The notes: generated from the letters alone by a model not told the origin. 6,372 nt of DNA from Flavobacteriaceae bacterium (GCA_023254815.1 JALRKI010000165.1:1-6372); one strand, 5' to 3'; counted from the stretch's first letter, positions 1-5,901 are shown. Program-made: numbers and translations.

Positions 1-898
1 TGGCGTCAATTTCATCAATAAAAATAATGGCTGGAGACTTGTCTTTAGCTTGTTTGAATAAATCCCTCACCCGTGAAGCCCCAACACCAACAAACATTTC
101 TACAAAATCGGAACCAGAAAGTGAAAAGAAGGGCACTTTAGCCTCACCAGCAACTGCTTTCGCCAAAAGTGTTTTTCCGGTTCCAGGAGGGCCAACCAAT
201 AAGGCTCCCTTGGGGATTTTGCCTCCTAAAGCAGTGTATTTTCCTGGGTTTTTAAGAAAATCAACAATTTCTTGCACTTCTTCTTTGGCACCTTCAAGTC
301 CAGCAACATCTTTGAAGGTTGTTTTGACATCGGTGTTTTCGTCAAACAGTTTAGCTCTAGACTTGCCAATATTAAAAATTTGACCACCTGCGCCTCCACC
401 GCCACCTCCAGCCATACGCCGCATGATGAAAATCCAAACTCCAATAAGCAGTATGAAGGGTAAAAACGACACTAACAACTCACCCCAAACGTTGGTTTCA
501 GTAGCAAACTTTGGCGTGATTTCTAGTTTCTTTTCAGCAATGATTTGATTGGTTTGATTCTCAAAATTTTGTAAATCACCAAATTCGAACTCATAATTTG
601 GTCCACTCGATCCTGGAAAAAGATGAGAGGTTACAGACTCCTTATGAATTTCTTTAGCCTTGGCCGCTTCGGTCAGATAGACTTTAGCAATATGGGTATT
701 TCTGATGATTTCAAGTTTTTCAACATCCCCCTCACTAAGGAATTCGAAAAATTGGTTGGGTGTAGCCGGAACTCCTTTGGAACTGCCAATTCCACCTGAA
801 AAAATATTGAATACAATCATCAAGGCTATGGCAATGGCATAAATCCAGTAAGGACTGAATCTAGGTTTTTTCGCAACTGGTTTTTTATCGCTATTCAT
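1..898 (-). CDS. ftsH: ATP-dependent zinc metalloprotease FtsH, N-terminal 299 residues (C-terminus beyond left edge)
   Basis: Membrane-anchored AAA+ protease that extracts and degrades misfolded or short-lived membrane and cytosolic proteins as a hexamer. Seen in the translation: a basic N-terminus, a first membrane helix at about residues 17-34, a roughly 100-residue extracytoplasmic domain, a second helix at about 139-158, a glycine-rich linker (residues 164-172) and then the AAA+ domain. The Walker A motif GPPGTGKT is at 236-243 and Walker B IIFIDEID at 291-298. The pore-loop region with FVEMFVGVGASRVRDLF follows the usual FtsH order. The window ends just after Walker B, so the second region of homology and the zinc site HEXXH are not visible. 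The ATG at 898 lies 8 nt after the rsfS stop, so the two are probably co-transcribed. The short upstream stretch is AT-rich without a Shine-Dalgarno sequence, as is common in Bacteroidota. Confidence 0.97.
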   Translation of the reverse strand, partial: MNSDKKPVAKKPRFSPYWIYAIAIALMIVFNIFSGGIGSSKGVPATPNQFFEFLSEGDVEKLEIIRNTHIAKVYLTEAAKAKEIHKESVTSHLFPGSSGPNYEFEFGDLQNFENQTNQIIAEKKLEITPKFATETNVWGELLVSFLPFILLIGVWIFIMRRMAGGGGGGAGGQIFNIGKSRAKLFDENTDVKTTFKDVAGLEGAKEEVQEIVDFLKNPGKYTALGGKIPKGALLVGPPGTGKTLLAKAVAGEAKVPFFSLSGSDFVEMFVGVGASRVRDLFKQAKDKSPAIIFIDEIDA

Positions 899-906
899 TA
901 AATTGA

Positions 907-1278
907 TTAATTTTTGGAAGTTAATTCAGTGGTGATTGCATCACCCCAAAGGCCTTCAATGTCGTAATATTCTCTAATGTGTTTTTGAAAAACGTGAACA
1001 ACTACATTGCCATAGTCCATGAGCACCCATTCTGAATTACCCATACCTTCAACATGAATTGGCTTGTCTTTAATGGTCTTGCTCACCTGTTTTCTTATCG
1101 AATTTACAATAGCTCCAACTTGCGTGTTGGAGGTGCCTTCACATATCACGAAATAATCGCAGACAGTATTTTCTATCTTTCTCAAATCCAGCAATATAGC
1201 TTCTTGTCCTTTGAGTTCTTCAATACCTTGAATGATTTGGGTCAACAACAAGTCGGCGCTCTGATTGGTCTGCGTCAT
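907..1278 (-). CDS. rsfS: Ribosome silencing factor RsfS (Iojap/DUF143 family)
   Basis: A 123-residue cytoplasmic protein that, in characterised bacteria, binds ribosomal protein L14 (uL14) on the large subunit and blocks joining of the 30S subunit, lowering translation in starvation or stationary phase. The family pattern is complete: CDYFVICEGTSNTQV at residues 40-54, the HVEGMGNSEWVLMDYG segment at 75-90, VVHVF at 93-97 and the C-terminal YYDIEGLWGDA at 104-114. Length is close to the usual 105-125 residues. The ATG at 1278 is preceded by a good Bacteroidota -7 element about 19 nt upstream, which supports this start. It is the first gene of a unit with ftsH, 8 nt downstream. The rsfS-ftsH pairing is, as I recall, common in flavobacteria, but no functional link beyond co-expression can be read from the sequence. 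Confidence 0.96.
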   Translation of the reverse strand: MTQTNQSADLLLTQIIQGIEELKGQEAILLDLRKIENTVCDYFVICEGTSNTQVGAIVNSIRKQVSKTIKDKPIHVEGMGNSEWVLMDYGNVVVHVFQKHIREYYDIEGLWGDAITTELTSKN

Positions 1279-1297
1279 TTAAATGATTTACTTTGCG

Positions 1298-1305
1298 CAA
1301 ATGTA
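1298..1305 (-). promoter_or_regulatory. Putative Bacteroidota -7 element for rsfS-ftsH
   Basis: On the minus strand this reads TACATTTG, an exact match to the TAnnTTTG consensus of the Bacteroidota primary sigma factor. It is followed by CGCA and lies 19 nt before the rsfS ATG, giving an expected leader of about a dozen nucleotides. I could not find a convincing TTG/TTTG -33 element 17-23 nt upstream, so the call rests on the -7 match and its position in the divergent gap. Confidence 0.55.
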
Positions 1306-1369
1306 TCACTTTTTTGGTTCTTTAACACCGTATAAATCATAAGAAAACCTTAATAAATACTGTACACCA

Positions 1370-2098
1370 ATGACTTTAATCAAACTCGACTCAGTCGCTT
1401 CAACAAACGACTATTTGAAAGAATTGTGTAAAAGCCAACCTTGTGAGGATTTCACTGTGGTAGTGGCTCAAACTCAAACCCAAGGTAGGGGTCAGCGAGA
1501 TAGAGTCTGGGAGTCCGAGCCTAATAAGAACTTGACGTTTTCTGTATTGAAAAATATTGAAAAGATGCCGTTAAAGGATCAGTTTAAACTTAATATGGCG
1601 GTTTGCTTAGGAATCATTGAAGGGCTCAGCCGTTGGCAGCACTCTGGATTGAAAATAAAATGGCCAAATGATATCTTGTTTGGCGATAAGAAACTGGGCG
1701 GTATTTTAGTAGAAAATGTTGTTACCGGTCAGGTCTTGAAAAATTGCGTGATAGGGATTGGGATTAATGTCAATCAAATTGATTTCAGTCGTTTACCAAA
1801 TGCTACCTCCCTTGCGCTAAGTGGAGGTAATATTAATAGTATGGATCAACTTTTGGAAGAATTGAGGCTTTCATTAAAACATCGGTTGGCTTCTATCGAA
1901 GATCAGCCTTTTGATCAAATCAAATCCGATTATTTGAAAGTGCTTTACCGGTTCGGGGTTTTATCTAAATTCCAAACACCTGAGGGGCATTTTTTTAATG
2001 CAGTCATCAGCGATGTTAATCCAGCCGGACAATTAGAGTTAACTCATGACAACAAATCCAGTTTTTATGATTTGAAATCAGTAAAAATGATTTATTGA
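1370..2098 (+). CDS. birA: Biotin--[acetyl-CoA-carboxylase] ligase, monofunctional (no repressor domain)
   Basis: Activates biotin with ATP to biotinyl-5'-AMP and transfers it to the carrier lysine of biotin-dependent carboxylases in the cytoplasm. The 242-residue protein starts directly in the catalytic domain: STN at residues 11-13, the biotinyl-AMP loop QTQGRGQRDRVW at 36-47, KWPND at 97-101, KKLGGILVE at 107-115 (K108 aligns by motif with E. coli K183) and GIGINVN at 129-135. A small C-terminal SH3-like domain fills roughly the last 45 residues. The winged-helix DNA-binding domain of E. coli BirA is absent, so the protein cannot repress biotin genes in that way. In the loop, Q42 stands where E. 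coli has R118 and D44 where it has G120; the Q is, as I recall, frequent in Bacteroidota. The gene diverges from rsfS. Its TGA overlaps the end of the convergent SRPBCC gene by 7 bp. Confidence 0.95.
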   Translation: MTLIKLDSVASTNDYLKELCKSQPCEDFTVVVAQTQTQGRGQRDRVWESEPNKNLTFSVLKNIEKMPLKDQFKLNMAVCLGIIEGLSRWQHSGLKIKWPNDILFGDKKLGGILVENVVTGQVLKNCVIGIGINVNQIDFSRLPNATSLALSGGNINSMDQLLEELRLSLKHRLASIEDQPFDQIKSDYLKVLYRFGVLSKFQTPEGHFFNAVISDVNPAGQLELTHDNKSSFYDLKSVKMIY

Positions 2099-2490
2099 AA
2101 AAGTTGAGTAAGTCCGTCGGAAAACTGACCTAACAATTTGGTCAAGGGACCTTTAACCATCATTGACATCATTGGATTCATTTTCCCTTCAAACGAAAGT
2201 TGTACTTCTGCACTATTGCTGCCAGAGGGGGAAATGTGACCAGTTAAAGCAAAGTCAATAGGACTGTTTGCTGCGCCAAAAACAATTTTACTTGGCGCAA
2301 TTGACTCTTTTTTTTTGAGTGTTATTTCGGGCATGCCCTGAAGACCAAAAACAAAGGTGTCTTTATCAATAACCTGAAACTTGGATAAATTGGGTGGCAT
2401 CAATTTTTTGAAATTCGAGAGATCATTAAAAAAATCAAAAACGTATTCAGCGGATTGATTTACTACAACCTTTTTTGCTTCTATTTTCAT
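2092..2490 (-). CDS. SRPBCC-fold (START/polyketide-cyclase-like) protein of unknown function
   Basis: A 132-residue soluble protein with the look of a SRPBCC/Bet v1-like small-ligand-binding fold: an N-terminal strand MKIEAKKVVVN, the helix-forming segment SAEYVFDFFNDLSNFKKLMP at about 13-32, then alternating strands, and a C-terminal amphipathic helix from about residue 105 rich in Met (NPMMSMMVKGPLTKLLGQF). I know of close relatives beside pyrE in flavobacteria, usually annotated only as SRPBCC family; the ligand and role are unknown. The ATG at 2490 is chosen because it lies 7 nt after the pyrE stop and opens the recognised fold. An in-frame upstream ATG at 2595 would add 35 residues that overlap pyrE and do not resemble the family. 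The TAA overlaps the end of birA tail to tail. Transcription is probably from the pyrE promoter. Confidence 0.85.
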   Translation of the reverse strand: MKIEAKKVVVNQSAEYVFDFFNDLSNFKKLMPPNLSKFQVIDKDTFVFGLQGMPEITLKKKESIAPSKIVFGAANSPIDFALTGHISPSGSNSAEVQLSFEGKMNPMMSMMVKGPLTKLLGQFSDGLTQLFQ

Positions 2491-2497
2491 TAGTCTA

Positions 2498-3145
2498 TTA
2501 TGAGTTTGGTGTCCAAGTGTCTGGAGATTGATTCCAATTGAGCAGAAGGGCTTCTTGATTTTGGGAAATATAGTTTGAGTTTCGAGCAAATTCAATTAAA
2601 GTCGGATAATCACACAATGTCCAGAGGTCTATGTCAGCTGCCTCAAAATTGGATCGCGCAATGGGGAAGTTGTAAGTAAAAACAGCCACCATGCCCAATA
2701 CATGGGCTTCATTATCCACAAGTGCTTGAACAGCATTTAAGCTGCTGCCGCCGGAACTGATAAGATCTTCAACAACGACCACATTCTTTTGAGTCGGCAG
2801 TACTCCTTCAATTTGATTTTGACGTCCGTGTTTTTTTGGTTCTGGTCGTACATAAACCATGGGTAAATCCATTGCTTCGGCGACCAATGTTGCAAATCCA
2901 ATTGCTCCTGTTGCCACACCAGCAATGCATTCCGCATTAGAGTATTCCTTTGAGATGATTTCGACCATGGTCTTACAAACTAAACGTCTTAATTCCGGAA
3001 AAGACAGGATTAATCGATTGTCGCAATAAATTGGAGATTTCCACCCAGAAGCCCATTGGAAGGGATTTTCGGGGTTCAATTGAATGGCTTCAATCGCAAG
3101 AAGTTCTCTTGCTATCTGCTCAGCCGTTTTTTTGTTAAAAATCAT
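2498..3145 (-). CDS. pyrE: Orotate phosphoribosyltransferase
   Basis: Converts orotate and PRPP to orotidine 5'-monophosphate plus pyrophosphate, the fifth step of de novo UMP synthesis, in the cytoplasm as a dimer. Features in order: the orotate-side segment WASGWKSPIYCDNR at residues 31-44, the GVATGAIGFA turn at 76-85, the flexible catalytic loop YVRPEPKKHGRQNQIEG at 98-114 (K104 is the likely counterpart of E. coli K103), and the PRPP-binding motif VVVVEDLISSGGSS at 122-135 with its acidic pair E126-D127. The 215-residue length is normal. The start at 3145 matches the family N-terminus (MIFNK...). A -7 promoter element ends only 4 nt before this ATG, implying a leaderless or nearly leaderless mRNA and leaving no room for a leader attenuator of the enterobacterial kind. 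It heads a two-gene unit with the SRPBCC gene. Confidence 0.97.
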   Translation of the reverse strand: MIFNKKTAEQIARELLAIEAIQLNPENPFQWASGWKSPIYCDNRLILSFPELRRLVCKTMVEIISKEYSNAECIAGVATGAIGFATLVAEAMDLPMVYVRPEPKKHGRQNQIEGVLPTQKNVVVVEDLISSGGSSLNAVQALVDNEAHVLGMVAVFTYNFPIARSNFEAADIDLWTLCDYPTLIEFARNSNYISQNQEALLLNWNQSPDTWTPNS

Positions 3146-3149
3146 TGCG

Positions 3150-3157
3150 CAAAAGTA
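3150..3157 (-). promoter_or_regulatory. Putative Bacteroidota -7 element for pyrE
   Basis: On the minus strand this reads TACTTTTG, an exact TAnnTTTG match, followed by CGCA and then the pyrE ATG. The same TAnnTTTGCGCA string occurs before rsfS. A transcription start a few nucleotides after the element would fall at or beside the start codon. A clear -33 TTG at 17-23 nt spacing is not visible; the 12-bp palindrome ATAAAATTTTAT (3159-3170) lies immediately upstream. Confidence 0.55.
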
Positions 3158-3169
3158 GATAAAATTTTA

Positions 3170-3177
3170 TAGATTTA
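3170..3177 (+). promoter_or_regulatory. Weak candidate -7 element for the NUDIX gene
   Basis: The plus strand reads TAGATTTA, one mismatch from TAnnTTTG, with a TTG at 3145-3147 at 22 nt spacing and 19 nt before the NUDIX ATG. The match is common by chance in AT-rich DNA, so this is only a candidate. Confidence 0.2.
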
Positions 3178-3196
3178 TTGAACACAACCATTAGGC

Positions 3197-3796
3197 ATGA
3201 AAATACCTATCTATGCGAGCGATAAGGTCATTTATTTGACCGATGAACCGATTGTTAAGGGTGCATGCAACAGTTTTGCGTTGAAGGAAGTGTCGTTTAA
3301 GGAGATTCTAAAACTGCTTAAAATGCCCGATGTGAAAACACTTTTTTTACATCACCACAATCCTGACAAATTGTTGTCAAAATTCAGGAAAAAAGTAAAA
3401 ACAATAATAGCAGGTGGTGGTCGAGTGTCCAATCTAAAAGGGGAAATTTTGTTCATTTATCGAAACAAAAAGTGGGATCTGCCTAAGGGACGAATTGAAA
3501 GAAATGAAACAATAGAAGAGGGTGCTCTGAGAGAAGTGAAGGAAGAAACTGGAGTCAAAAAGCTGAAGATTATTGGGCCAATCGGTCCCACATACCACTT
3601 GTTCAAGCGGAATGGAGAAACCAAGCTAAAAATTACACATTGGTTTGAAATGAGTACCACCTATTCTGGGGAGCTTTGTCCTGAAAAATCAGAAGGCATT
3701 TCGAAAGCAGTCTGGTTAAGCGAAGACAAAATTCAAAAAGCCTCCACGAAATCCTACGCCAACATAGCCAATTTGTTAAGGCAAAAAATTAAGTAG
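3197..3796 (+). CDS. NUDIX hydrolase with an N-terminal extension
   Basis: A 199-residue protein that should cleave a nucleoside diphosphate linked to another group (NDP-X), using divalent metal ions; the substrate cannot be told from sequence. The Nudix box is perfect: G98, E104, then REVKEETGV at 112-120, fitting GX5EX7REUXEEXGU, with metal-binding glutamates E113, E116 and E117. It is preceded by the usual WDLPKG entry at 93-98. Residues 1 to about 66 form an extension outside the Nudix fold, with a strand-rich start (MKIPIYASDKVIYLTDEP) and a likely helical segment (SFKEILKLLKM). I recall similar extensions in flavobacterial homologues at this locus. The ATG at 3197 is the first good start after the 51-bp gap shared with divergent pyrE. 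The TAG overlaps the coaD stop region by 8 bp. An RNA 5'-pyrophosphohydrolase, ADP-ribose or diadenosine polyphosphate activity are all possible. Confidence 0.9.
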   Translation: MKIPIYASDKVIYLTDEPIVKGACNSFALKEVSFKEILKLLKMPDVKTLFLHHHNPDKLLSKFRKKVKTIIAGGGRVSNLKGEILFIYRNKKWDLPKGRIERNETIEEGALREVKEETGVKKLKIIGPIGPTYHLFKRNGETKLKITHWFEMSTTYSGELCPEKSEGISKAVWLSEDKIQKASTKSYANIANLLRQKIK

Positions 3797-4250
3797 CTTG
3801 GACTTTGACCGAATTGGGTACAAACATTTGAAAAGCGCCTTTGTTCTTAATTATTTCTCGAACGATTGACGAAGAAATGTGAGCTGTTTCACCAGCGGTT
3901 AGCAAAAATACTGTTTCGATTGGAGCCATATCCCGGTTGATTTGAGCAATTGATTTCTCGAATTCAAAGTCAGCGGGGTTTCTTAAGCCTCTCAAAATAA
4001 AATCAACATTGAGTTTTCGGCACAAGTCAACGGTCATTCCTTGGTAGGAAATCACAGATATTTTGGGATTGTCTTTAAATGCTTCAGAAATGAATTCTTT
4101 TCTTTGATCCAGACCGAATAAATGGGTTTTACTCGAATTGTCACCAATGGCAACGATGATTTCGTCGAATAAAAGAAGGCCACGCTCAATGACATCGACA
4201 TGTCCTAATGTTATGGGATCAAAGGAACCGGGAAATATCGCTTTTTTCAT
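3789..4250 (-). CDS. coaD: Phosphopantetheine adenylyltransferase
   Basis: Transfers AMP from ATP to 4'-phosphopantetheine, giving dephospho-CoA and pyrophosphate, the penultimate step of coenzyme A synthesis. The 153-residue protein (E. coli CoaD has 159) shows the nucleotidyltransferase signature GSFDPITLGH at residues 8-17, with the T/HxGH-type residues T14 and H17, the ILRGLRNPADFEFE segment at 85-98 with the two substrate-binding arginines, and ISSSIVRE at 125-132. The ATG at 4250 directly opens the conserved strand MKKAIFPGSFDP, so the start is secure. It lies 2 nt after the ddl stop, so translation is probably coupled to ddl. The 3' end overlaps the convergent NUDIX gene by 8 bp. All visible catalytic motifs are intact. 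Confidence 0.97.
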   Translation of the reverse strand: MKKAIFPGSFDPITLGHVDVIERGLLLFDEIIVAIGDNSSKTHLFGLDQRKEFISEAFKDNPKISVISYQGMTVDLCRKLNVDFILRGLRNPADFEFEKSIAQINRDMAPIETVFLLTAGETAHISSSIVREIIKNKGAFQMFVPNSVKVQAT

Positions 4251-4252
4251 GA

Positions 4253-5245
4253 CTAGGCTGTTAGGTTTTTGCGCTTGATGGCTTCATCGATGGCATCGGA
4301 GAACAATTGATTCAAGCTAATTCCTGCTGCTTTTGCTTGCTGAGGCAAAATGCTTTCATTAGTCAAACCAGGTATGGTATTCACTTCGAGAAGATGCGGG
4401 ATTTGATTAACAAAAATAAATTCGCTCCGCGAATATCCAGTCAAGTTTAAATGCTTAAAAATTTTCAATGCGAGGGACTGTACTGACTCGGTCATTTGAG
4501 CCGAAATTCTAGCAGGAGTAATTTCTTGAGATTCACCAAGATATTTAGCTTTGTAATCAAAAAATTCATTGTTTGTTACGATTTCTGTAACTGGCAAAAC
4601 CATGGCTTTACCTTGATAATTGATTACACCCACGGAGACTTCTACTCCGTTTAAATAGGATTCGATAATGACATCATTATCTTCTGCAAAGGCTATTTCC
4701 AAAGCATTTTGTAACTCAGAGGCGTGGTTAACTTTGCTCACGCCAAAGCTGCTTCCTGAGCAGTTTGCCTTAACAAAACAAGGCAGGCCAACCTTCTCTA
4801 GAATTTCATCATAATTGACCTCGTCTCCCCGACTCAATAAAAAGGAAGTGGCACAGGGAATCTGAATTTCTTTCAAAACGCTGAGACAATCTCTTTTGTT
4901 AAAAGTTAACGCAGAGGCATAAGCTCCAGAACCTGTGTAGGCAATTCCAATCATGTCCAGATAGGATTGTAATATTCCATTTTCACCGGGACTGCCATGA
5001 ATGGCAATAATGGCACAATCGGGTTTCAGCCAACCCTGTTTTGATTCAATACGTAAACTCCCTTTATCCAACAGGCATTCAGTATCCGTTTCGTCGAGAC
5101 ATTTCCATTGATTTGAAGAAATAATGATTTTAAATTTATTGTAACGATTGGCATCCAGAGCATCGAAAACGACATTACCGCTTTTGAGAGAAATGGCGTG
5201 CTCGCTTGAAAAGCCGCCCATAAAAATAACAATCGTTTGTTTCAT
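4253..5245 (-). CDS. ddl: D-alanine--D-alanine ligase
   Basis: ATP-grasp enzyme that joins two D-alanines to make the dipeptide end of the peptidoglycan precursor, in the cytoplasm. Motifs in the 330-residue protein: MGGFSSEHAISLKSG at 9-23 (E15, the binder of the first D-Ala amino group), GENGILQSYLDMIGIAYTGSG at 87-107, VKANCSGSSFGVSKV at 158-172, the omega-loop FFDYKAKYLG at 228-237, and RSEFIF at 273-278 with HLLEVNTIPGLT at 284-295 (metal ligands E275, E287, N289). Y235 occupies the E. coli Y216 position, as expected for D-Ala-D-Ala; vancomycin-resistance and Leuconostoc-type depsipeptide ligases have His or Phe at this place. The start is set at the ATG at 5245. A TTG two codons upstream (5251) is possible but adds only two residues ahead of the usual strand. 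It heads a unit with coaD and diverges from the PASTA gene. Confidence 0.96.
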   Translation of the reverse strand: MKQTIVIFMGGFSSEHAISLKSGNVVFDALDANRYNKFKIIISSNQWKCLDETDTECLLDKGSLRIESKQGWLKPDCAIIAIHGSPGENGILQSYLDMIGIAYTGSGAYASALTFNKRDCLSVLKEIQIPCATSFLLSRGDEVNYDEILEKVGLPCFVKANCSGSSFGVSKVNHASELQNALEIAFAEDNDVIIESYLNGVEVSVGVINYQGKAMVLPVTEIVTNNEFFDYKAKYLGESQEITPARISAQMTESVQSLALKIFKHLNLTGYSRSEFIFVNQIPHLLEVNTIPGLTNESILPQQAKAAGISLNQLFSDAIDEAIKRKNLTA

Positions 5246-5269
5246 GCCCAAATCAATGTGTTTTCATGG

Positions 5270-5277
5270 TAAAAGTA
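5270..5277 (-). promoter_or_regulatory. Weak candidate -7 element for ddl-coaD
   Basis: The minus strand reads TACTTTTA, one mismatch (final A for G) from TAnnTTTG, 24 nt before the ddl ATG. It sits inside the small inverted repeat GGTA-aaag-TACC (5268-5279). No convincing -33 element is visible. Confidence 0.25.
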
Positions 5278-5316
5278 CCAATATTTTTATTAAGTTCGTG
5301 CTGTTAGAATCAGCTT

Positions 5317-5324
5317 TACAATTG
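5317..5324 (+). promoter_or_regulatory. Weak candidate -7 element for PASTA-rluD
   Basis: The plus strand reads TACAATTG, one mismatch from TAnnTTTG, and ends 7 nt before the PASTA ATG, a short-leader layout like that of pyrE. A TTCG 18 nt upstream is the only -33 candidate, so support is slight. Confidence 0.25.
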
Positions 5325-5331
5325 ACTCTCC

Positions 5332-5901
5332 ATGATCCCTTTTTTACGTCAACTTTTTAGCAAACAAATTGTACGACATCTTTGCATGATGCTGGGTGTT
5401 GCCATTGTTTTAACCATTATTGCCACCCAATGGCTCAGGTATTATACTCGGCACAATAAGTTTGTTATCGTTCCCAACGTGGTGGGTATGAGTTTAGGCG
5501 AAGCACAAAGAGCTATTGAGTCTGAAGGCTTGGTGTTTTTGATTCAAGATTCAACACGGTACAACCCCAATTTCCCAAAACGTGCTGTATTGGAACAAAC
5601 TCCGTTGGCCAATTCTCAGGTCAAGGTCAATCGCAAAATTTATTTGATGGTTAACCTGTCGGGATATAAAAAGATTAAAATTCCCAAAATCGTGAGACAG
5701 ACCTATCGTCAGGCAGAGAAATCCCTGCTGTCGGCAGGATTTCGAGTGGGAGATACCATTTACAGAAACGATATCGGTCGTGATGAGGTTCTTGCTTTAT
5801 TAGTCAATAGTAAACCAATCCAGCCGGGAGAGTTATTAGAAGAAAATTCCAAAATCACTCTGATTTTGGGTAACGGGGTAGGAGGTGAGTTCAATCCATG
5901 A
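5332..5901 (+). CDS. Single-pass membrane protein with two PASTA domains
   Basis: A 189-residue protein with a short basic N-terminus, one membrane helix at about residues 18-35 (rich in Leu, Ile, Val) and an extracytoplasmic part of two PASTA repeats: about 43-109, opening FVIVPNVVGMSLGEAQRAIE, and about 113-181, opening IKIPKIVRQTYRQAEKSLL. Each repeat has the P-x-hydrophobic entry, a helix and a closing beta strand (IYLMVNLS; ITLILGNG). PASTA domains are known from penicillin-binding proteins and Ser/Thr kinases, where they can bind muropeptides or lipid II. Here there is no kinase or transpeptidase domain, so the protein is a stand-alone sensor, adaptor or scaffold of unknown function. 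A location in the cytoplasmic membrane with PASTA repeats in the periplasm is inferred from the positive charges on both sides of one short helix and family precedent. It diverges from ddl, and its TGA shares the sequence ATGA with the start of rluD. Confidence 0.9.
   Translation: MIPFLRQLFSKQIVRHLCMMLGVAIVLTIIATQWLRYYTRHNKFVIVPNVVGMSLGEAQRAIESEGLVFLIQDSTRYNPNFPKRAVLEQTPLANSQVKVNRKIYLMVNLSGYKKIKIPKIVRQTYRQAEKSLLSAGFRVGDTIYRNDIGRDEVLALLVNSKPIQPGELLEENSKITLILGNGVGGEFNP

Noticed and set aside
27..383. 118-codon plus-strand open frame
   Set aside because: It lies opposite the FtsH AAA+ coding sequence and its product resembles nothing; it is a shadow frame. The same holds for open frames at 226-444 (minus) and 272-463 (plus).
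387..413. Low-complexity GC-rich run (repeated gcc/acc triplets on the plus strand)
   Set aside because: It encodes the glycine-rich linker between the second membrane helix and the AAA+ domain of FtsH, a usual feature; it is not an independent repeat.
1054..1335. 93-codon plus-strand open frame crossing the rsfS start
   Set aside because: It is antisense to rsfS, which has a complete family signature; no recognisable protein.
2069..2079. Palindrome GATTTGAAATC near the end of birA as a possible terminator
   Set aside because: The loop would be one base, the stem is AT-rich and no U-tract follows; it also lies within coding sequence.
2491..2595. 35-residue N-terminal extension of the SRPBCC gene
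   Set aside because: It overlaps the end of pyrE in another frame and is not part of the fold; the ATG at 2490 fits better.
2737..2937. 66-codon minus-strand open frame inside pyrE
   Set aside because: Out-of-frame shadow of an intact pyrE. Similar shadows at 3457-3660, 5026-5232 and 5148-5360 were dropped for the same reason.
4667..4730. Possible variant Ddl making D-Ala-D-Lac
   Set aside because: The omega-loop tyrosine (Y235, encoded near 4543) is present, which is typical of D-Ala-D-Ala ligases.
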